Source: Tretioscincus oriximinensis (Eukaryota; Chordata; Lepidosauria; Squamata; Gymnophthalmidae). Taken from it: DNA of 64,000 nt. A model generated the notes under the pieces. The model searched no databases. It was not told the DNA's origin and saw only the letters and a list, made by a program, of their open reading frames with translations. The position numbers were made by a program, and so were the translations under genes. Shown piece by piece: positions 1 to 18,249 of this stretch. The DNA lies in contig JAJVDF010000124.1 in the NCBI GenBank assembly GCA_022410635.1, positions 841,090 through 905,089 of the forward strand, written 5' to 3'. How positions within the stretch are numbered: the first letter of the stretch is position 1; every line of letters begins with the position of its first letter.

Positions 1-640
1 TTAATCCCATCACGACAGAGAAGTCAACTGTTTGCTTTAACACTAAAGGCTAGCTTGACCCCTGCTGGGAATCTCACTTTGGCAACATAGCCTGAAGCTT
101 ATTCCACTGTACAAAGGGGAAGCCACTATTTACTCTTTTCTACCTTTCTATAGACACTGCTATCTCTCCTTTGTTTGATATCAATCAAGGGTCATCAGAG
201 TCCTGGGCCCTTGGTATGATTCACTATTCCTGTCATTAGTATGATTGACAGGGGATCACAATGGTAGCTAAGGTCCATTCAGCAGTCACACCACACACAC
301 ACACTTCTTTACCCCTATTGGTTCCTGTACCCAGGCTGCGCCCCCTTGGGAGGGGGAATAATGCATCACCTGTGACATCAGAGACCCACGTTGGGTCTCC
401 TTCGCCCTTTTCACCCCGTCATAATTTCAATCACGCCTTCTGATCTTGTAGTCAATAAAAGTTGAAGTTTTGGGACCCTCTGGAGGAATCCATGACCCGT
501 GGACCTCCTAGGATCGCCTGTTGTACCTGAAGCGTCGTCCGTGTGCGTATTATTTCGAGGCAGGTGATACGGACCCCAGGGCAAGCTACCTCACGTCACC
601 ACTCAGTCATTATTTATCGGGACAGCCAACTCCTGATATA
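1..640 (+). mobile_element. Possible LTR-like segment, boundaries unclear
   Basis: A CAATAAAAG polyadenylation-type signal near 454-462 is preceded by a CCCCTTGGGAGGGGG inverted stretch. It is followed by a GGAGGAATCC...GTCGTCCGTGTG region that reads like an LTR R/U5 end. I could not place TG...CA termini or a target duplication. The left part runs off the window. Confidence 0.3.
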
Positions 641-3400
641 GGGGTCTGCCATATACCCTGCATTCTCATCCAGCATGGCAAACTTTAATTACAAGATAAA
701 TCCTGAGAAAAGGCTCCGCCTAGAAAGAGTCAAAGCTTCTGGCTCTAAATGGCACCATTATCAGCACTTCCATTTCTTCACCCTTGTTTTCTATAATACA
801 CTTGCCATCTCTCTCATAAATGCACTTTCCCACGAAGCTCCCATCAGCTGGTAATCCTTGATTCTGTTAACAATCCCCACTGGGCTCGTGTGTGTCAACT
901 GCCATTTTAATACCACCAAATAATATCTCGCAATTTATTCGCTTGCGGAGAGCTGCGCTGGCTCCAAGGCTACATGGGCCTATTATCCTACAGGGTCATA
1001 TATATTTAGAGTACAGTATGTCTCATTTATCAAGGCAATTTTGAGTCCAAAATGGGCCTTGGAACCAGTTTCTCTCGTGGCAGGAATCGTCCCATCAGGT
1101 CGCTATTGCCTTTTGTTGCTTGTGCAAACGGTGCACAATTATCCCTCACAAACTGAAGGAAAATGGGGTGAAGAGCACTTTGGCATCTGCCCATCCCTCA
1201 TTTTGCTCTTTGCACCAATCACTGATCAGTTTCAGAAAAGACATTTTCCAAGGCATGGGGTAAAATTGCACAGCAATTGCAAAATCAGGAAAAGATTAGC
1301 TTCTAGTCGTTAAGATATATTTTTTTTAATTGTAGAGAAAGAGAAAACTGCACTTTTACTTATTTTTATCTGCTGTGAACAAAAATGTCAATAAGGCACA
1401 TTAGCATAGATCTGAAAGCCCAAGTGGTATTGACCAAGCCTTTTCTGTTTTTTAACCCTTCTCTTCAGCAAATAAAACCAAGATTGAATAGAAACAGCAG
1501 GAGATATATTTAAAATGCTTGGGTTATTGCCAAATCATGGGAACACACACACCCTCTGCATGCCTTTCTGGTACACACAAAGTCTCACACACACACAGAG
1601 CGACGTTTCCATTAAAATTTATCCATACATTTTCTTGAAACCGTTTGCCTTTTTAGCGTTCTGGTTCAGCTGATTGCGCTGTTTACACACAAGCAGCCTT
1701 GAACAGCTGATTTGAATTCCCTCTGCCCACAAAAATATGGTATTCTCTCACCCTTTTGGAAAACCGCATGGCAACAGTTAGCACAGCAAGTGCTTTGCGC
1801 TGTAATTTTTGGTGTATTTGCCTTGCTATCTACAAGGTTGCACATTCATCCATTCCTTGCAAAAATACATAGGTACCTTCCTTGCCACTGATCACATCTC
1901 AACCACTGAGGTCCCCAAGATTTCCTGGCTAAGCTCTACCTGTACATACATGCAAAATTCTTCTCCCAAGCCCAGCCTTGTTTTCTCTTTTTCCCCCCCC
2001 ACCCATATTTTGCCACAATTCAGAGCTGCTCTACACCTTGGCATATACTTTCCTGGCAAGGCCATTCACACAGACTGGGAAGGTGCTTTATTTTTTCCAC
2101 CCCACCCCTGCCACCCCCAGATTCCGCCTCCCCCATTCCATTCACATTCCCACAAGTCTTGGGAAAAGGATACTGGAAGGTCGTGCAGCTCTTTGTATTT
2201 GTGTGTGTGCAAAGGGGAGGATATGCACCCTGCTGCCAACTGCCACACCTCCCCATGTCCCCTCCTCCCCTTTTGCCCTGATTGGCCAATCTCCTGCACG
2301 TACAAACACACACCAAGGCTGCACACGCATTCCTGAGCAGGGCCCCGGCAGGGGACACCCGGATGGTGCAGGCGCTGCCCATTTATTCTCTCCCTTGGAC
2401 ATGTGCAAGCAGCTGCATTTTGCAGAACATTCCTGATGCCAATTTACGCATTTAATCCACCCTTGATGGTCATGCTGTTTATTTCTCAGCTTGCGTGTTC
2501 TGATTGATCTTTTATCCTGCTCTTCGGGCTGGACTGTTGTCTTTCTTAGGCCATTTTTATCACACTGGATTTGTGTATGGTTAATTTCCCTCTTCCTCCC
2601 ACCCCATGTTCTTCTGCTTTTTTGCATCAGGTTCTTTCTCCCTTCTGTGTCTCACCCTTTTGCTTCACCCTGTAGCCCTGATTTATGCCTTCCCATCCCT
2701 GAGCAAAGACAAGGGATGAAATCTGGAAACAGAAAGCATATTCTGCCATTTCTTAAAAAAACCCTATCTCCTGCTCAACCGTACCTCCATATTGGCCTGT
2801 CGAGTTCTCTGCTGCCCTGCAGCTGACAGTAACCTTTTCTACTCGTATTAGGTTCTACGTGCTGCACACACAACGTTCACGTCATTTGGGTGGGAACCAG
2901 GGAATGCAACAGTGCATGAAGTATTTGGGAGGATTACATCTAGTAAGGATGCCAGAGTGGGTTAAAGCCAACGTGCCCCTTTGTAAACATTCAAAAGAAA
3001 TACAGTTGAGTGGGCAGATCCTGTAATCCTTACGAAGGCAGATTCTTTTTCCTACTAAAGATACCTGGCAGACGGCTCACAGCCAACGCTGTAACACAAG
3101 TCAAGGCAAGGGGGCAAAAAGAAAAAGGGGAGGGGGGATTTAACAATTGTTTTACGGTCTCCCCCCTGCCTTGAAAAGAGATGCGTATGCTTGGATGCCT
3201 GTGGGAACTGCCAACCTTCTGCTTCAAAACAAAACTTTCAAGAGACATCCGTCTCCCAGCGCTTGTGCCCAGCCATGAGCGCCCCCGTGGGTCTCCAGCG
3301 TGTTTGGTCCTTCAAGGCACGGCATCAGCTGGAAAACCTCCAAACCAATAATACAACATGCCTGATGAGGCTGGAGGAGCCAAGATTTCCTCTGGCTTGC
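641..3400. other. Intergenic DNA with little recognisable content
   Basis: No gene found. 770-1310 and 1620-1800 are high-complexity, AT-leaning sequence with no repeat signature. 1970-2330 is C-rich and produces several overlapping but meaningless open frames on both strands. Short CA runs occur near 288-302, 1544-1552 and 1587-1599. Confidence 0.5.
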
Positions 3401-3449
3401 TCTTATCTTCCAAGTAACAACAACAAAAAAACGGATTGGAGAATACAAG

Positions 3450-3455
3450 TTTAAT
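3450..3455 (-). terminator. PSMB5: Candidate PSMB5 polyadenylation signal (ATTAAA)
   Basis: The minus strand reads ATTAAA about 155 nt past the stop codon. A U/GU-rich downstream element follows within 25-40 nt (TTTTTTTGTTGTTGTTAC, complement of about 3411-3430). No canonical AATAAA lies closer. It predicts a short 3' UTR. Confidence 0.55.
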
Positions 3456-3608
3456 TCACAGGCAAAACATTTTCCTACATAAGCATTCCAAGCATGAGAC
3501 AAGCATTCTCCCGCTTGGAGAAACTTCCAGGCCCGACCCTTTCTCTAGCCCATAGCTCCCAAATCAGCCCAAACTGACGCCCCTAGGTTTGCCCCACAGT
3601 CCATCATT

Positions 3609-10869
<7,261 letters not shown>

Positions 10870-10876
<7 letters not shown>

Positions 10877-11130
10877 CTTTCACAAGGGTTCTCTCCTTCC
10901 GCCGTGACTCAGGGAGCGTCACGCTACCGTCGCTATATAGGTTTCAACCGCCATCTTAGAGGAGGGCAAAGACGTCACTAGACAAGCTGGGAGCGACGCC
11001 ATCTTGATTTTTGCCTTCCCCGTATGATTCAACGCGCTCCTTTGTAAGAGTGTGTGCCCGCGGCTTTTCAAGAAAGGGCAGGCGGGGTTGTATGACGTAT
11101 GATCAAGGGAAGAAAGCGAACGCCATCTTA
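10870..11130 (-). promoter_or_regulatory. PSMB5: PSMB5 promoter: TATA-like box, repeated AAGATGGCG motifs, AP-1/ARE-like and CRE-like sites
   Basis: On the minus strand TATATA lies at 10934-10939, about 58 bp before the ATG, so a start site 25-30 bp downstream would leave a 5' UTR of about 30 nt. AAGATGGCG (the YY1/TISU core) occurs four times, with its internal ATG at 10874-10876, 10952-10954, 11000-11002 and 11124-11126; the first is the start codon. TGACTCAGG at 10905-10913 is AP-1/antioxidant-response-like. GACGTCAC at 10971-10978 is CRE-like. NRF1/NRF2 control of proteasome genes through AREs is established in mammals; function here is inferred from motifs only. Confidence 0.55.
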
Positions 11131-11402
11131 GGTAAGGGCAACGGTCACTCTTGTGTCTATGCCTGAAAAACCGGTTTGGCCTTTTATAAAAATCATCATA
11201 AGAAAATAAGGCAGTCATGATGACATGACATTCTGGAAAAATATATTTGGAAAGGAAAAAAGATGCAAATGATAAGATATTCTTGCTTTTAGAATTGCCA
11301 CTTTTTAATAAGCACAATATAGCAGGGGTTCCAGATAAGTACATTGTTGGTGCTATATAAACAACAACAAAAATAAAAATAAAAAATATATCCAACTAAT
11401 CC

Positions 11403-12103
11403 CCAGCTTCTTGTTTCTCCATTTCATGGCAGAATTTCTGTTTCCTGTTTGATGGTTCTTAGTTGTATTTCTGCCTGCTTTTCTATGTTTTTCCCATCAT
11501 GACAAGCTTGGATGCCCAGCAACAGCCCAACTGTGAAAAAAATGAACGAGAGAAAAAATTGCCTGCTGGGAAATACAGTCCAAGCAGTGGACAGCCTCTT
11601 TTGTCCTGTGGACTACAGCTTCCAGCCTGCACTGCAGCTCTTTCGCTAATCTGCACCTACAGGAAACATTTTTTCTGCTTATGGGAAGTCTATACGTCTT
11701 GGAAAAATCGGGCCAGAAATACTTCTCCTATAGACGGGTTCTCAAGCCGTCTTCCAATCAAGCTTTAACGCAGAAACCAAGTTTCTGGTGGACAATGATT
11801 GGCAAAAGCAAAAAAAAGAGCCATTATTGTTCCATAACAGGCAGGGCTACCTTTGGTGCCTGCAGGGTGGAAGAGGCTGCTGCTCAGACTACACTTCCCA
11901 GCAGGCCCCACCACCACCAGCAGGCGGTATAACATTTGTGCTTCTGCTGCACCTCAGTAAAACTGCTGGGCATCCAAGGGTTATAAATAAACACTTGTCA
12001 TAATGAAAAACAACATAGAAAAGCAGGCAGAAATACAACTAAGAATCATGAACCTGGAAACAGAAATTCTTCCAGAAGCAGAAAAACTGGAAGCTGGTGG
12101 TTT
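11403..12103. mobile_element. DNA-transposon-like element with long terminal inverted repeats
   Basis: About 110 bp at 11403-11510 is the imperfect reverse complement of 11990-12103. Left GTATTTCTGCCTGCTTTTCT pairs with right AGAAAAGCAGGCAGAAATAC, and GGATGCCCAGCA pairs with TGCTGGGCATCC. The interior holds several ACTACA/CTTCCCAGCA motifs. A related left half occurs at 35560-35960. Class unknown. Confidence 0.55.
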
Positions 12104-12589
12104 GTTACAGCTGACTACCAGTACGTTGTCTATATATAATTTTCTTTATATGTGCATAAATGAGTGTGTATACACACATACATTCTGAATTATAGTGGTG
12201 TAAGAAAGGGAGTATTTTCTATTTTCTGGCCTGATGCCTGATTCTTCAAAATCCAATTTAATTCAATCATTGAAGCTTCTCTACTTAATCCTCTCTGTCC
12301 ATAGTATCCATAATTTGATTCACCCCTGCCTTTCTTCATTCATCGGCAATCTAACTAAAACACTTCAAGTGGAAACTACATAAATAACAGGGTTACCATG
12401 AAAAATTGGAACATAATTTTCGCAGCTTTAGTGGATGTGTAAAAGAGGAATTTTTAGCAGCTACAGGTTATAAAGTGTGCAGCAGCTGGTGAAATTTTTT
12501 TTTTCATGTCCACTAAAATGCAGAACTCTGATGGATTTGGGGTTGGTTGTTTTCTTTTGTAACCCTTAAAATAGAGATACCATACTAGA

Positions 12590-12875
12590 GAGGCATGGTG
12601 GTGCAGTGGTTAAGAGTCTTTTAATAAAGAGGCCAGATTTTGAAGTCCTGTATCTGCCGTGGAGGGAGATGAGTGCCTCTGCTGGCCTTAGCTTTAGCCA
12701 ACCTTGCTGTTTCAAAAGCAAGTAATTTACAAGTAGGTAAGTAACACTGCAAATGTGATGTGGGAAGATAGAATAGATGTAAACCTCCAGGCGAAACATA
12801 ATCTTGAAAAGTGCTTTAAGTCCCTTCAAGTTAGAAGACTGAGGTATAAAAACCAAGTTCTTCTTCCTCTTCTAC
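12590..12875 (+). mobile_element. tRNA-derived SINE, full length
   Basis: tRNA-like head (GGTGGTGCAGTGGTTAAGAG), then the GAGTGCCTCTGCTGGCCTTA body. The 3' part reads TGCTTTAAGTCCCTTCAAG, then GAGGTATAAAAACCAAGTTC and a TTCTTCCTCTTC tail. Same family as 13695-13996, 41437-41735, 45715-46010, 52660-52950 and 61270-61535. Confidence 0.65.
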
Positions 12876-13014
12876 TACATGATAGTATTTGCTAGTTTGC
12901 TAACAAGACAGATATGCTTATTCATGGTTAAGCATGGATACTTGAATTTTATTTATTTATTTGATATATATCCCACCCTGACATATATCGAGACATAAAA
13001 GGAGAGAACTGTAC

Positions 13015-13490
13015 GTAACAGCATAAGGAGAGCCATACAGGATCAGGCCACAGCCCATCTAGTCCAGCCTTCCGTGTCACACAGAGGCCCACCAGATGCA
13101 CCTGGGCAGTCTGAACAGAAGAAAGCAAAATATGCTCCTGTTCATGACTCCCTGCAAATGGTATTTCAGGAGTCCTGCCTGTTGCGCCATCCCAGAGGCA
13201 ACTCCAGACATCCATCCTAGAACCCATTTATAACCTTGGCGTCCATAAACCTGACTAGTCCTGTCTTGAAACTATCCAAGCTGTTAGCTACCACTGCCTC
13301 TTCAGGAAGTAAATTCCACAGGCTGATGACCCTCTAGGTGACAAAATACTTTCCCTTGCCTGTTCTCACTTTTCTACGCATCAGTTTCAAGGAGGGTCCT
13401 CTGGTCCTTGGGTTGTGTGGTAGAGAAAACATTTTTACTCTATTCACCCTGTCCATCCCATGCATGATTTTGTACACTTCATTTTGAACA
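13015..13490 (-). mobile_element. CR1-type LINE 3' end
   Basis: Closely similar to 9627-10180, with the AGAGCCATACAGGATCAGGC start and the VYKIMHGMDRVNRVKMFSLP remnant on the minus strand. Confidence 0.65.
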
Positions 13491-13694
13491 TACGTCTGAG
13501 CAACTTCAATGGGAAATAGTATGGACATTTTTGAAACTATTTTCTGAAATATTTCTTAACTTTTCACTGTCACCCAGTGACTAATAAACTATTCTAGCTG
13601 GTTTCAGCTCTCCCTTCCACAAACCCATCTCCTAGTGGCAAGACAGTCAAAACTTCCCTAAGCTAGCACTCACTTCTCACGCAAGATTCCTTAA

Positions 13695-13996
13695 AGGAGC
13701 AGGCACAGATAGCTCAGTTGCTTAGGAATTCGTCTCTTGCCTGGGAGATCGGGTTTCGAAGCCCTGTGTTGGAAGTGGGGAGGGGTGAGCACCTTCCACT
13801 AGCCTGTAGCTCTAGCCAACCCAGGTATTCGAAAGCATGAATTGCAAGAAATTGCAACTGACTGCAAGTAGCTACATGGGAACCGCCATAGACTGGTGGG
13901 GAAGATAGAATGTGAGCCTTCGGGCAAAATATATCCTTGTAAGCCGCTTTGAGTCCCTTTGAAAGGTGAGAAAAGCAGGGTATAAGAACCCAGTTC
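13695..13996 (+). mobile_element. tRNA-derived SINE whose tail seeds a microsatellite
   Basis: Head AGATAGCTCAGTTGCTTAGG with a B-box-like GGTTTCGAAGCCC, then the standard body. Ends GAAAAGCAGGGTATAAGAAC and CCAGTTC, leading directly into the (TTC)n at 13997. Confidence 0.7.
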
Positions 13997-14335
13997 TTCT
14001 TCTTCTTCTTCTTCTTCTTCTTCTTCTTCTTCTTCTTCTTCTTCTTCTTCTTCTTCTTCTTCTTCTTCTTCTTCTTCTTCTTCTTCTTNTTCTTCTTCTT
14101 CTTCTTCTTCTTCTTCTTCTTCTTCTTCTTCTTCTTCTTCTTCTTCTTCTTCTTCTTCTTCTTCTTCTTCTTCTTCTTCTTCTTGTTCTTGTTCTTGTTC
14201 TTGTTGTTCTTCTTCTTCTTCTTCTTCTTCTTCTTCTTGTTCTTCTTGTTCTTCTTGTTCTTCTTGTTCTTCTTGTTCTTCTTGTTCTTCTTGTTCTTGT
14301 TCTTGTTCTTGTTCTTGTTCTTTCTTCTTCTTCTT
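13997..14335 (+). repeat. (TTC)n / (TTG-TTC)n microsatellite
   Basis: About 190 bp of pure TTC (one N at 14089), then about 150 bp of TTC mixed with TTG. It begins where the SINE tail ends, so it is an expanded SINE tail. The poly-Glu and poly-Leu frames it makes are not genes. Confidence 0.9.
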
Positions 14336-14339
14336 CAAC

Positions 14340-15060
14340 GTTCAAAGCTTTCCACCTCAGGAGGGCGAGACACACTTCAACTGAACCTCAGAGGTGCCAC
14401 TCAAAAAGACTGGATTATAAAAAGTATGACATCTGGAACGTGCAAACCTTTTATTATATTAGAAATAAACACGGGAGCAAGATAGAACCCAACAGAACCC
14501 CTAATTCCACTGGCCAAGGGGACAGCAGATTTCTCCCTTCGTTTCTTTCTGGACTGCACCGTGAAGTTAGGACTGGAAGCAATTTAGGACTGTCCTTCCC
14601 AGGCCCTGCTAGTCAGTGGTGCCAAGGGTGGTGGTATCAAAGGCTGCTGCTGAACGTTCTTGATGCTTGAAAGCTCAAGGGCATCTCTGACGCTTTCAGC
14701 ATCGACAAGCCTTGTAGTCATTATCCTTTGGACCCTCATTACGAGATGGAGTAGGATGTTCACGTTCCCTTTGCCCAGTGTGGACAATGCTAAAAGAAGC
14801 CTGGAAAGATTTATTGTCCCCTTACAAAAGCATAAATTTAGCTGTTTCCTCCACAACATTCAGCAGATTATTGAACTGTAAAAGTCGCAGATCTATTTTA
14901 ATTGTACTGGATCTGACAGCTGCCATGGATAGCAATGGATCTTTGTATGGATGTTTGCTTTTGTTCGCTGGCTGGAAAAGCATCCTTGGATGGGAGAAGC
15001 AATGAGAAGGGATGGGGGATAGCGCTGGAGGCAGGATCTCTAGGTTTCAAGAATGCCTAC
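14340..15060. other. Intergenic DNA, nothing recognised
   Basis: High-complexity sequence with no gene, repeat or motif I can support. Short open frames (for example 14660-14881) resemble nothing known to me. Confidence 0.4.
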
Positions 15061-15061
15061 A

Positions 15062-15092
<31 letters not shown>
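15062..15092 (+). repeat. (CA)n microsatellite
   Basis: About fifteen CA dinucleotides. Confidence 0.9.
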
Positions 15093-15094
<2 letters not shown>

Positions 15095-15284
15095 GTCAGA
15101 CATGACACAAAGAGGACTGTAGGTGGCCATCCATTGGCAATAAGGTATATTGGCACAAATGTAAAAAATAACATTCCTGGATTTATTTCAAGACCTACTT
15201 TTGGCACAGACCTTCAGGTATAGGGCGGGAGGTAAGTAGCAATAAATAATGAATATAAATTATGCCACAACCTGCAGGGAATCT

Positions 15285-15540
15285 TTCCAAAGAAGAAAAA
15301 CTGGGTTTTTATACCCTTCTTTTCTCACCCGAAGAACATAAAGCATCTTACAGCTATTTTTCACCCAAAGGCTTACATTCTATCTTCCCCATCACATTGA
15401 GATGATGGTACCTATTCATCCACTTGTGATTGTTCACTTTCAAACAGCTAGGTTGCCTGAAGCTAAAGCCAGTAGGGGGCGCTCACCCCTCTGCACAGCA
15501 GATACATTCTTTGTTATTAAGTTTTTGCTCCACTGTGCCT
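15285..15540 (-). mobile_element. tRNA-derived SINE (minus)
   Basis: Complement of the SINE: starts AAGAAGAAAAACTGGGTTTT and includes CCAAAGGCTTACATTCTATC and AGCCAGTAGGGGGCGCTCAC. The head is lost. Confidence 0.6.
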
Positions 15541-15604
15541 CTTGAAAGGCCATGATATGGACCTGCTATAAAGACTATGGGTTCGGCAGCATAGATTTCA
15601 TATG

Positions 15605-15690
15605 ATCACAGGGGCCTGACCCCCACAGACCAGTGAACACTATGGCAGGCTCCATTCAGGTTGCCATCCACAGCCTGCGCATGCATACGA
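15605..15690. mobile_element. Foldback MITE fragment
   Basis: GGGCCTGACCCCCACAGACC and ACTATGGCAGGCTCCATTCA match the foldback family; the right arm is degraded. Confidence 0.3.
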
Positions 15691-15799
15691 TACAATGCCT
15701 TTCCCATGGTTAGAGTGACATTGCAAATGCTGGACAAGACCCACCCAATGTCAAGCAAATCTCAGAAAAATCGCCCTGAGGTGTTGGCATAGCCATTGC

Positions 15800-16048
15800 A
15801 GTTTGGTGTAGTGGTTAGAGTGTTAGAATGTTATCTGGTAGTCTCCCGGTTTGATTCCCCACTCCTCCTTGAAGCCAGCTGGGTGACCTTGGCCCAGTCA
15901 CAGTTCTTTAGAACTCTCTCAGCCCCACCTACTCCACAGGGTGTCTGTTATGGAGAAAGCAACAAAAGCTGTATGAGCTGCCCTTTGGTTGGCTGCCCTG
16001 AGACCTTCGGGTATAGGGCGGGATAGAAGTACAAATATAAATAAATAA
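15800..16048 (+). mobile_element. Sauria-type SINE
   Basis: Head GGTGTAGTGGTTAGAGTGTT with a GGTTTGATTCC B box, then CCAGCTGGGTGACCTTGGCC. The 3' end reads GAGACCTTCGGGTATAGGGC followed by an AAATAAATAAA tail. Confidence 0.75.
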
Positions 16049-16084
16049 AATGTGCCTGGCTTTCTTACTGCCATATAAGCATAG

Positions 16085-16690
16085 AGGGTGGTCCCTGCCA
16101 TCCCCCATAGCAACTATAAAACCACATCAAGATTGATGAAGCAGATAAAGAACATTTATTAGAGTCATCAAGTATGACAGGCAACAAAGGGTTAACAGAA
16201 AGAAAAAGGGGAAAGGACGGTAAATACAAGATGGAGGCATGAAGCTTCCTTTCAATACCCCGGCTTTTATACCCCCATAATGGCCAACTCCAGCCCTCCA
16301 ACTTTCATTGGTCATTCTCTGATCGCTATGGCCACTTCTCACCCAATCACAAACTGCCAGGTAATCATCATCATACAAGCTGTTCCTATTACAGATAGAG
16401 ACAGTCAGTCACCAAATTGACCTTGTTCTTTCTTAGCTCCTTTGTTCATTCTTCCCTTTGGTTGTTACTTTTAGTCTTGTTGCAAATCCCTTCAACCTGT
16501 ACAGCTTGTCCCCTGACTAACTGCCAGGTCCGTTTGCCCAGGCTAGAGGCCTTCTGCCTTCTGCCATGCATTCTACAAGTGTTCCTTGATTATGCAGCCG
16601 ACACCTGAGGATTCCAATAGTTCCTTCACTTCACTAGCCACTGACGTCACTACCCTTCTCTCACGATGGACTGACCATTGGAAATTCAAC
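16085..16690 (-). mobile_element. Possible solo LTR, boundaries not resolved
   Basis: The minus strand has a TATA box (TATAAAAGCC near 16261-16270). About 100 nt downstream is AATAAATGTTC (near 16152-16162), the spacing expected of an LTR promoter and R region. I could not confirm TG...CA ends or a target duplication. Confidence 0.35.
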
Positions 16691-16904
16691 ATCGATGCTC
16701 TATTTCTCACACTTACCATGCTACCAGTTGCTAGGCAGGAAAGTAAGAGATGGAAGGGCAGAGCTGGGAAAGCGCTAATCCCAGAAGGCCTGAAAAATTA
16801 AGATTTTCCAATACTGGGATATATGGAAAAGCCCTGCTGAAAGGGGGCAGAGCCCATCTGGTCAGCATTCTGTCTCACATAGTGATACCTGGCTGGGCAC
16901 TCTC

Positions 16905-17395
16905 AAGTAGACTGACCAGATTTTCTGAGGCCCAAACCGTGGTAATTAATATACATGCTAATTTGCATATTCATGAATATGCTAATCACCCACCAACATG
17001 CATTCCCCTCCAAAATTCCTGCCTGAGAAATCTATTAAGCATGTGAGATTTTTTTAAAGTGTGTGAGAATTTTTGGAGTGCATCAGAAATTTTAATTTTT
17101 AATTTTTTTTTACTGAAGAGAAGATTTTTAAAGTGTGCAAGAAATTTTGGAATGCATCAGAAATTTGCATTTTTTTAAAAAAAAAATTACTGAGGGGAGG
17201 GTGCCTTCAGCAGCTGGTCCCTGATGCCAGAGCCCCTTAGTGGTAGTGCAGTGAATTTTTTTTAAAAAATTACAATTTAAAAAAAAATTTCAACAAAAAC
17301 TGTGGAAATGGCGCCCCCATGGGAGGGCAGGGTATATCCCCAAACCCCGGTCGTCATCCCCCCCCAAAAAGGGGTCATCTGGTCAGCTTCTATCT
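16905..17395. mobile_element. Non-autonomous DNA element, GACTGACCAGAT...ATCTGGTCAGC family
   Basis: Left GACTGACCAGATTTTCTGAG and right AAAAAGGGGTCATCTGGTCAGC form short inverted termini. The interior repeats AATTTTTGGAGTGCATCAG-like units three times. Shares CATATTCATGAATATGC and CACCCACCAACATGCATTCC with 58210-58480. Confidence 0.55.
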
Positions 17396-17880
17396 TGCTT
17401 ATTTATTTCCAATATAACCAAGGGCTTGCATGCTCCAAGTGACACACTGTTTAAAAATCCAATCCTTAAATTGTCTGCAAAATAGTATTCCAGGAATATC
17501 GCCAGTTTTCCCATCCTAATAACGATTGAAAAATAATTTGCAAAATAATGTTTGTGAGTCTTTTAATTATTATATAGTTAGTTTCAGCGTGAGATATAAA
17601 GTAACAGAAAATGTTCCTAAGTTCCTGCTTCCCCTCTGCTCATCCACTGCCACCCACCACAAGCTTGATATTAATGGAGGCAACTCTTAATTAGCAAACA
17701 CACAGTCCTGTTCCATTTGCAAAATAAGTAAACTGTGACCACGTTCCAGACCTTTGACGATTGCTATTGATTTGGAAGCTGGATACAGCTACGGATGTGC
17801 TTGGGTTTCTCCAGGCATCTGCTTGTTAGGTGATTCTTGCAGCATTATCATGGGTTGCTTTCGAATCCCTTCCAGTTTGG
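17396..17880. other. Intergenic DNA, nothing recognised
   Basis: AT-leaning, no open frame of interest and no repeat signature. Confidence 0.4.
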
Positions 17881-17884
17881 ATTT

Positions 17885-18248
17885 TAAAAACGTATCGTAA
17901 AAGGCGTGTGGGAAAGTTCAACGTTCTGAGGTATAACCACCAATGACAAGGCTCGGAACTTTGGCAGCCTCTGTATGAGAAGTGAAATACTCCAGGATTC
18001 AATACTGGGACCAGTGTGGGGAGCGAAAGGAAAAACAAAGGGAGGAGGAAAGATGGCAGGGAAGGAAGATGAAGAAGAAAAAATAAAGAAGGAAAGGAAG
18101 AAGGAAGCAAAAGAAATCAAAGAAGGAAAGGAACAAAGGAGCAGCAAGTGAAAGGGGGACAGGAGGTAGTTGGGAGTAAGGGGGAGGAGGGGCTAGAACC
18201 CATTACATTACTGTAACACAACAGGCTAATTCCACTTGTAAGAACATT
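17885..18248 (+). mobile_element. LINE reverse-transcriptase fragment with purine-rich tail, copy A
   Basis: Starts GAGGTATAACCACCAATGAC and runs through a degraded RT segment. A purine-only tail (GGAGGAAAGATGGCAGGGAA and on) follows, ending CATTACTGTAACACAACAGG. An inverted paralogue lies at 27640-28060. About 100 bp of the RT segment is deleted in this copy. Confidence 0.55.
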
Positions 18249-18249
18249 T

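Noticed and set aside
1809..2627. Several overlapping 110-175-codon frames near 2 kb
   Set aside because: C-rich low-complexity stretch, open on both strands, no splice signals or family resemblance.
12595..12670. tRNA gene
   Set aside because: The tRNA-like head is the promoter part of a SINE; no cloverleaf can be completed and the same head recurs through the window. No functional tRNA gene was found.
13799..14375. Poly-Glu, poly-Arg and poly-Leu open frames of 160-230 codons
   Set aside because: They are translations of the TTC/TTG microsatellite, contain an N, and occur in several frames and both strands.
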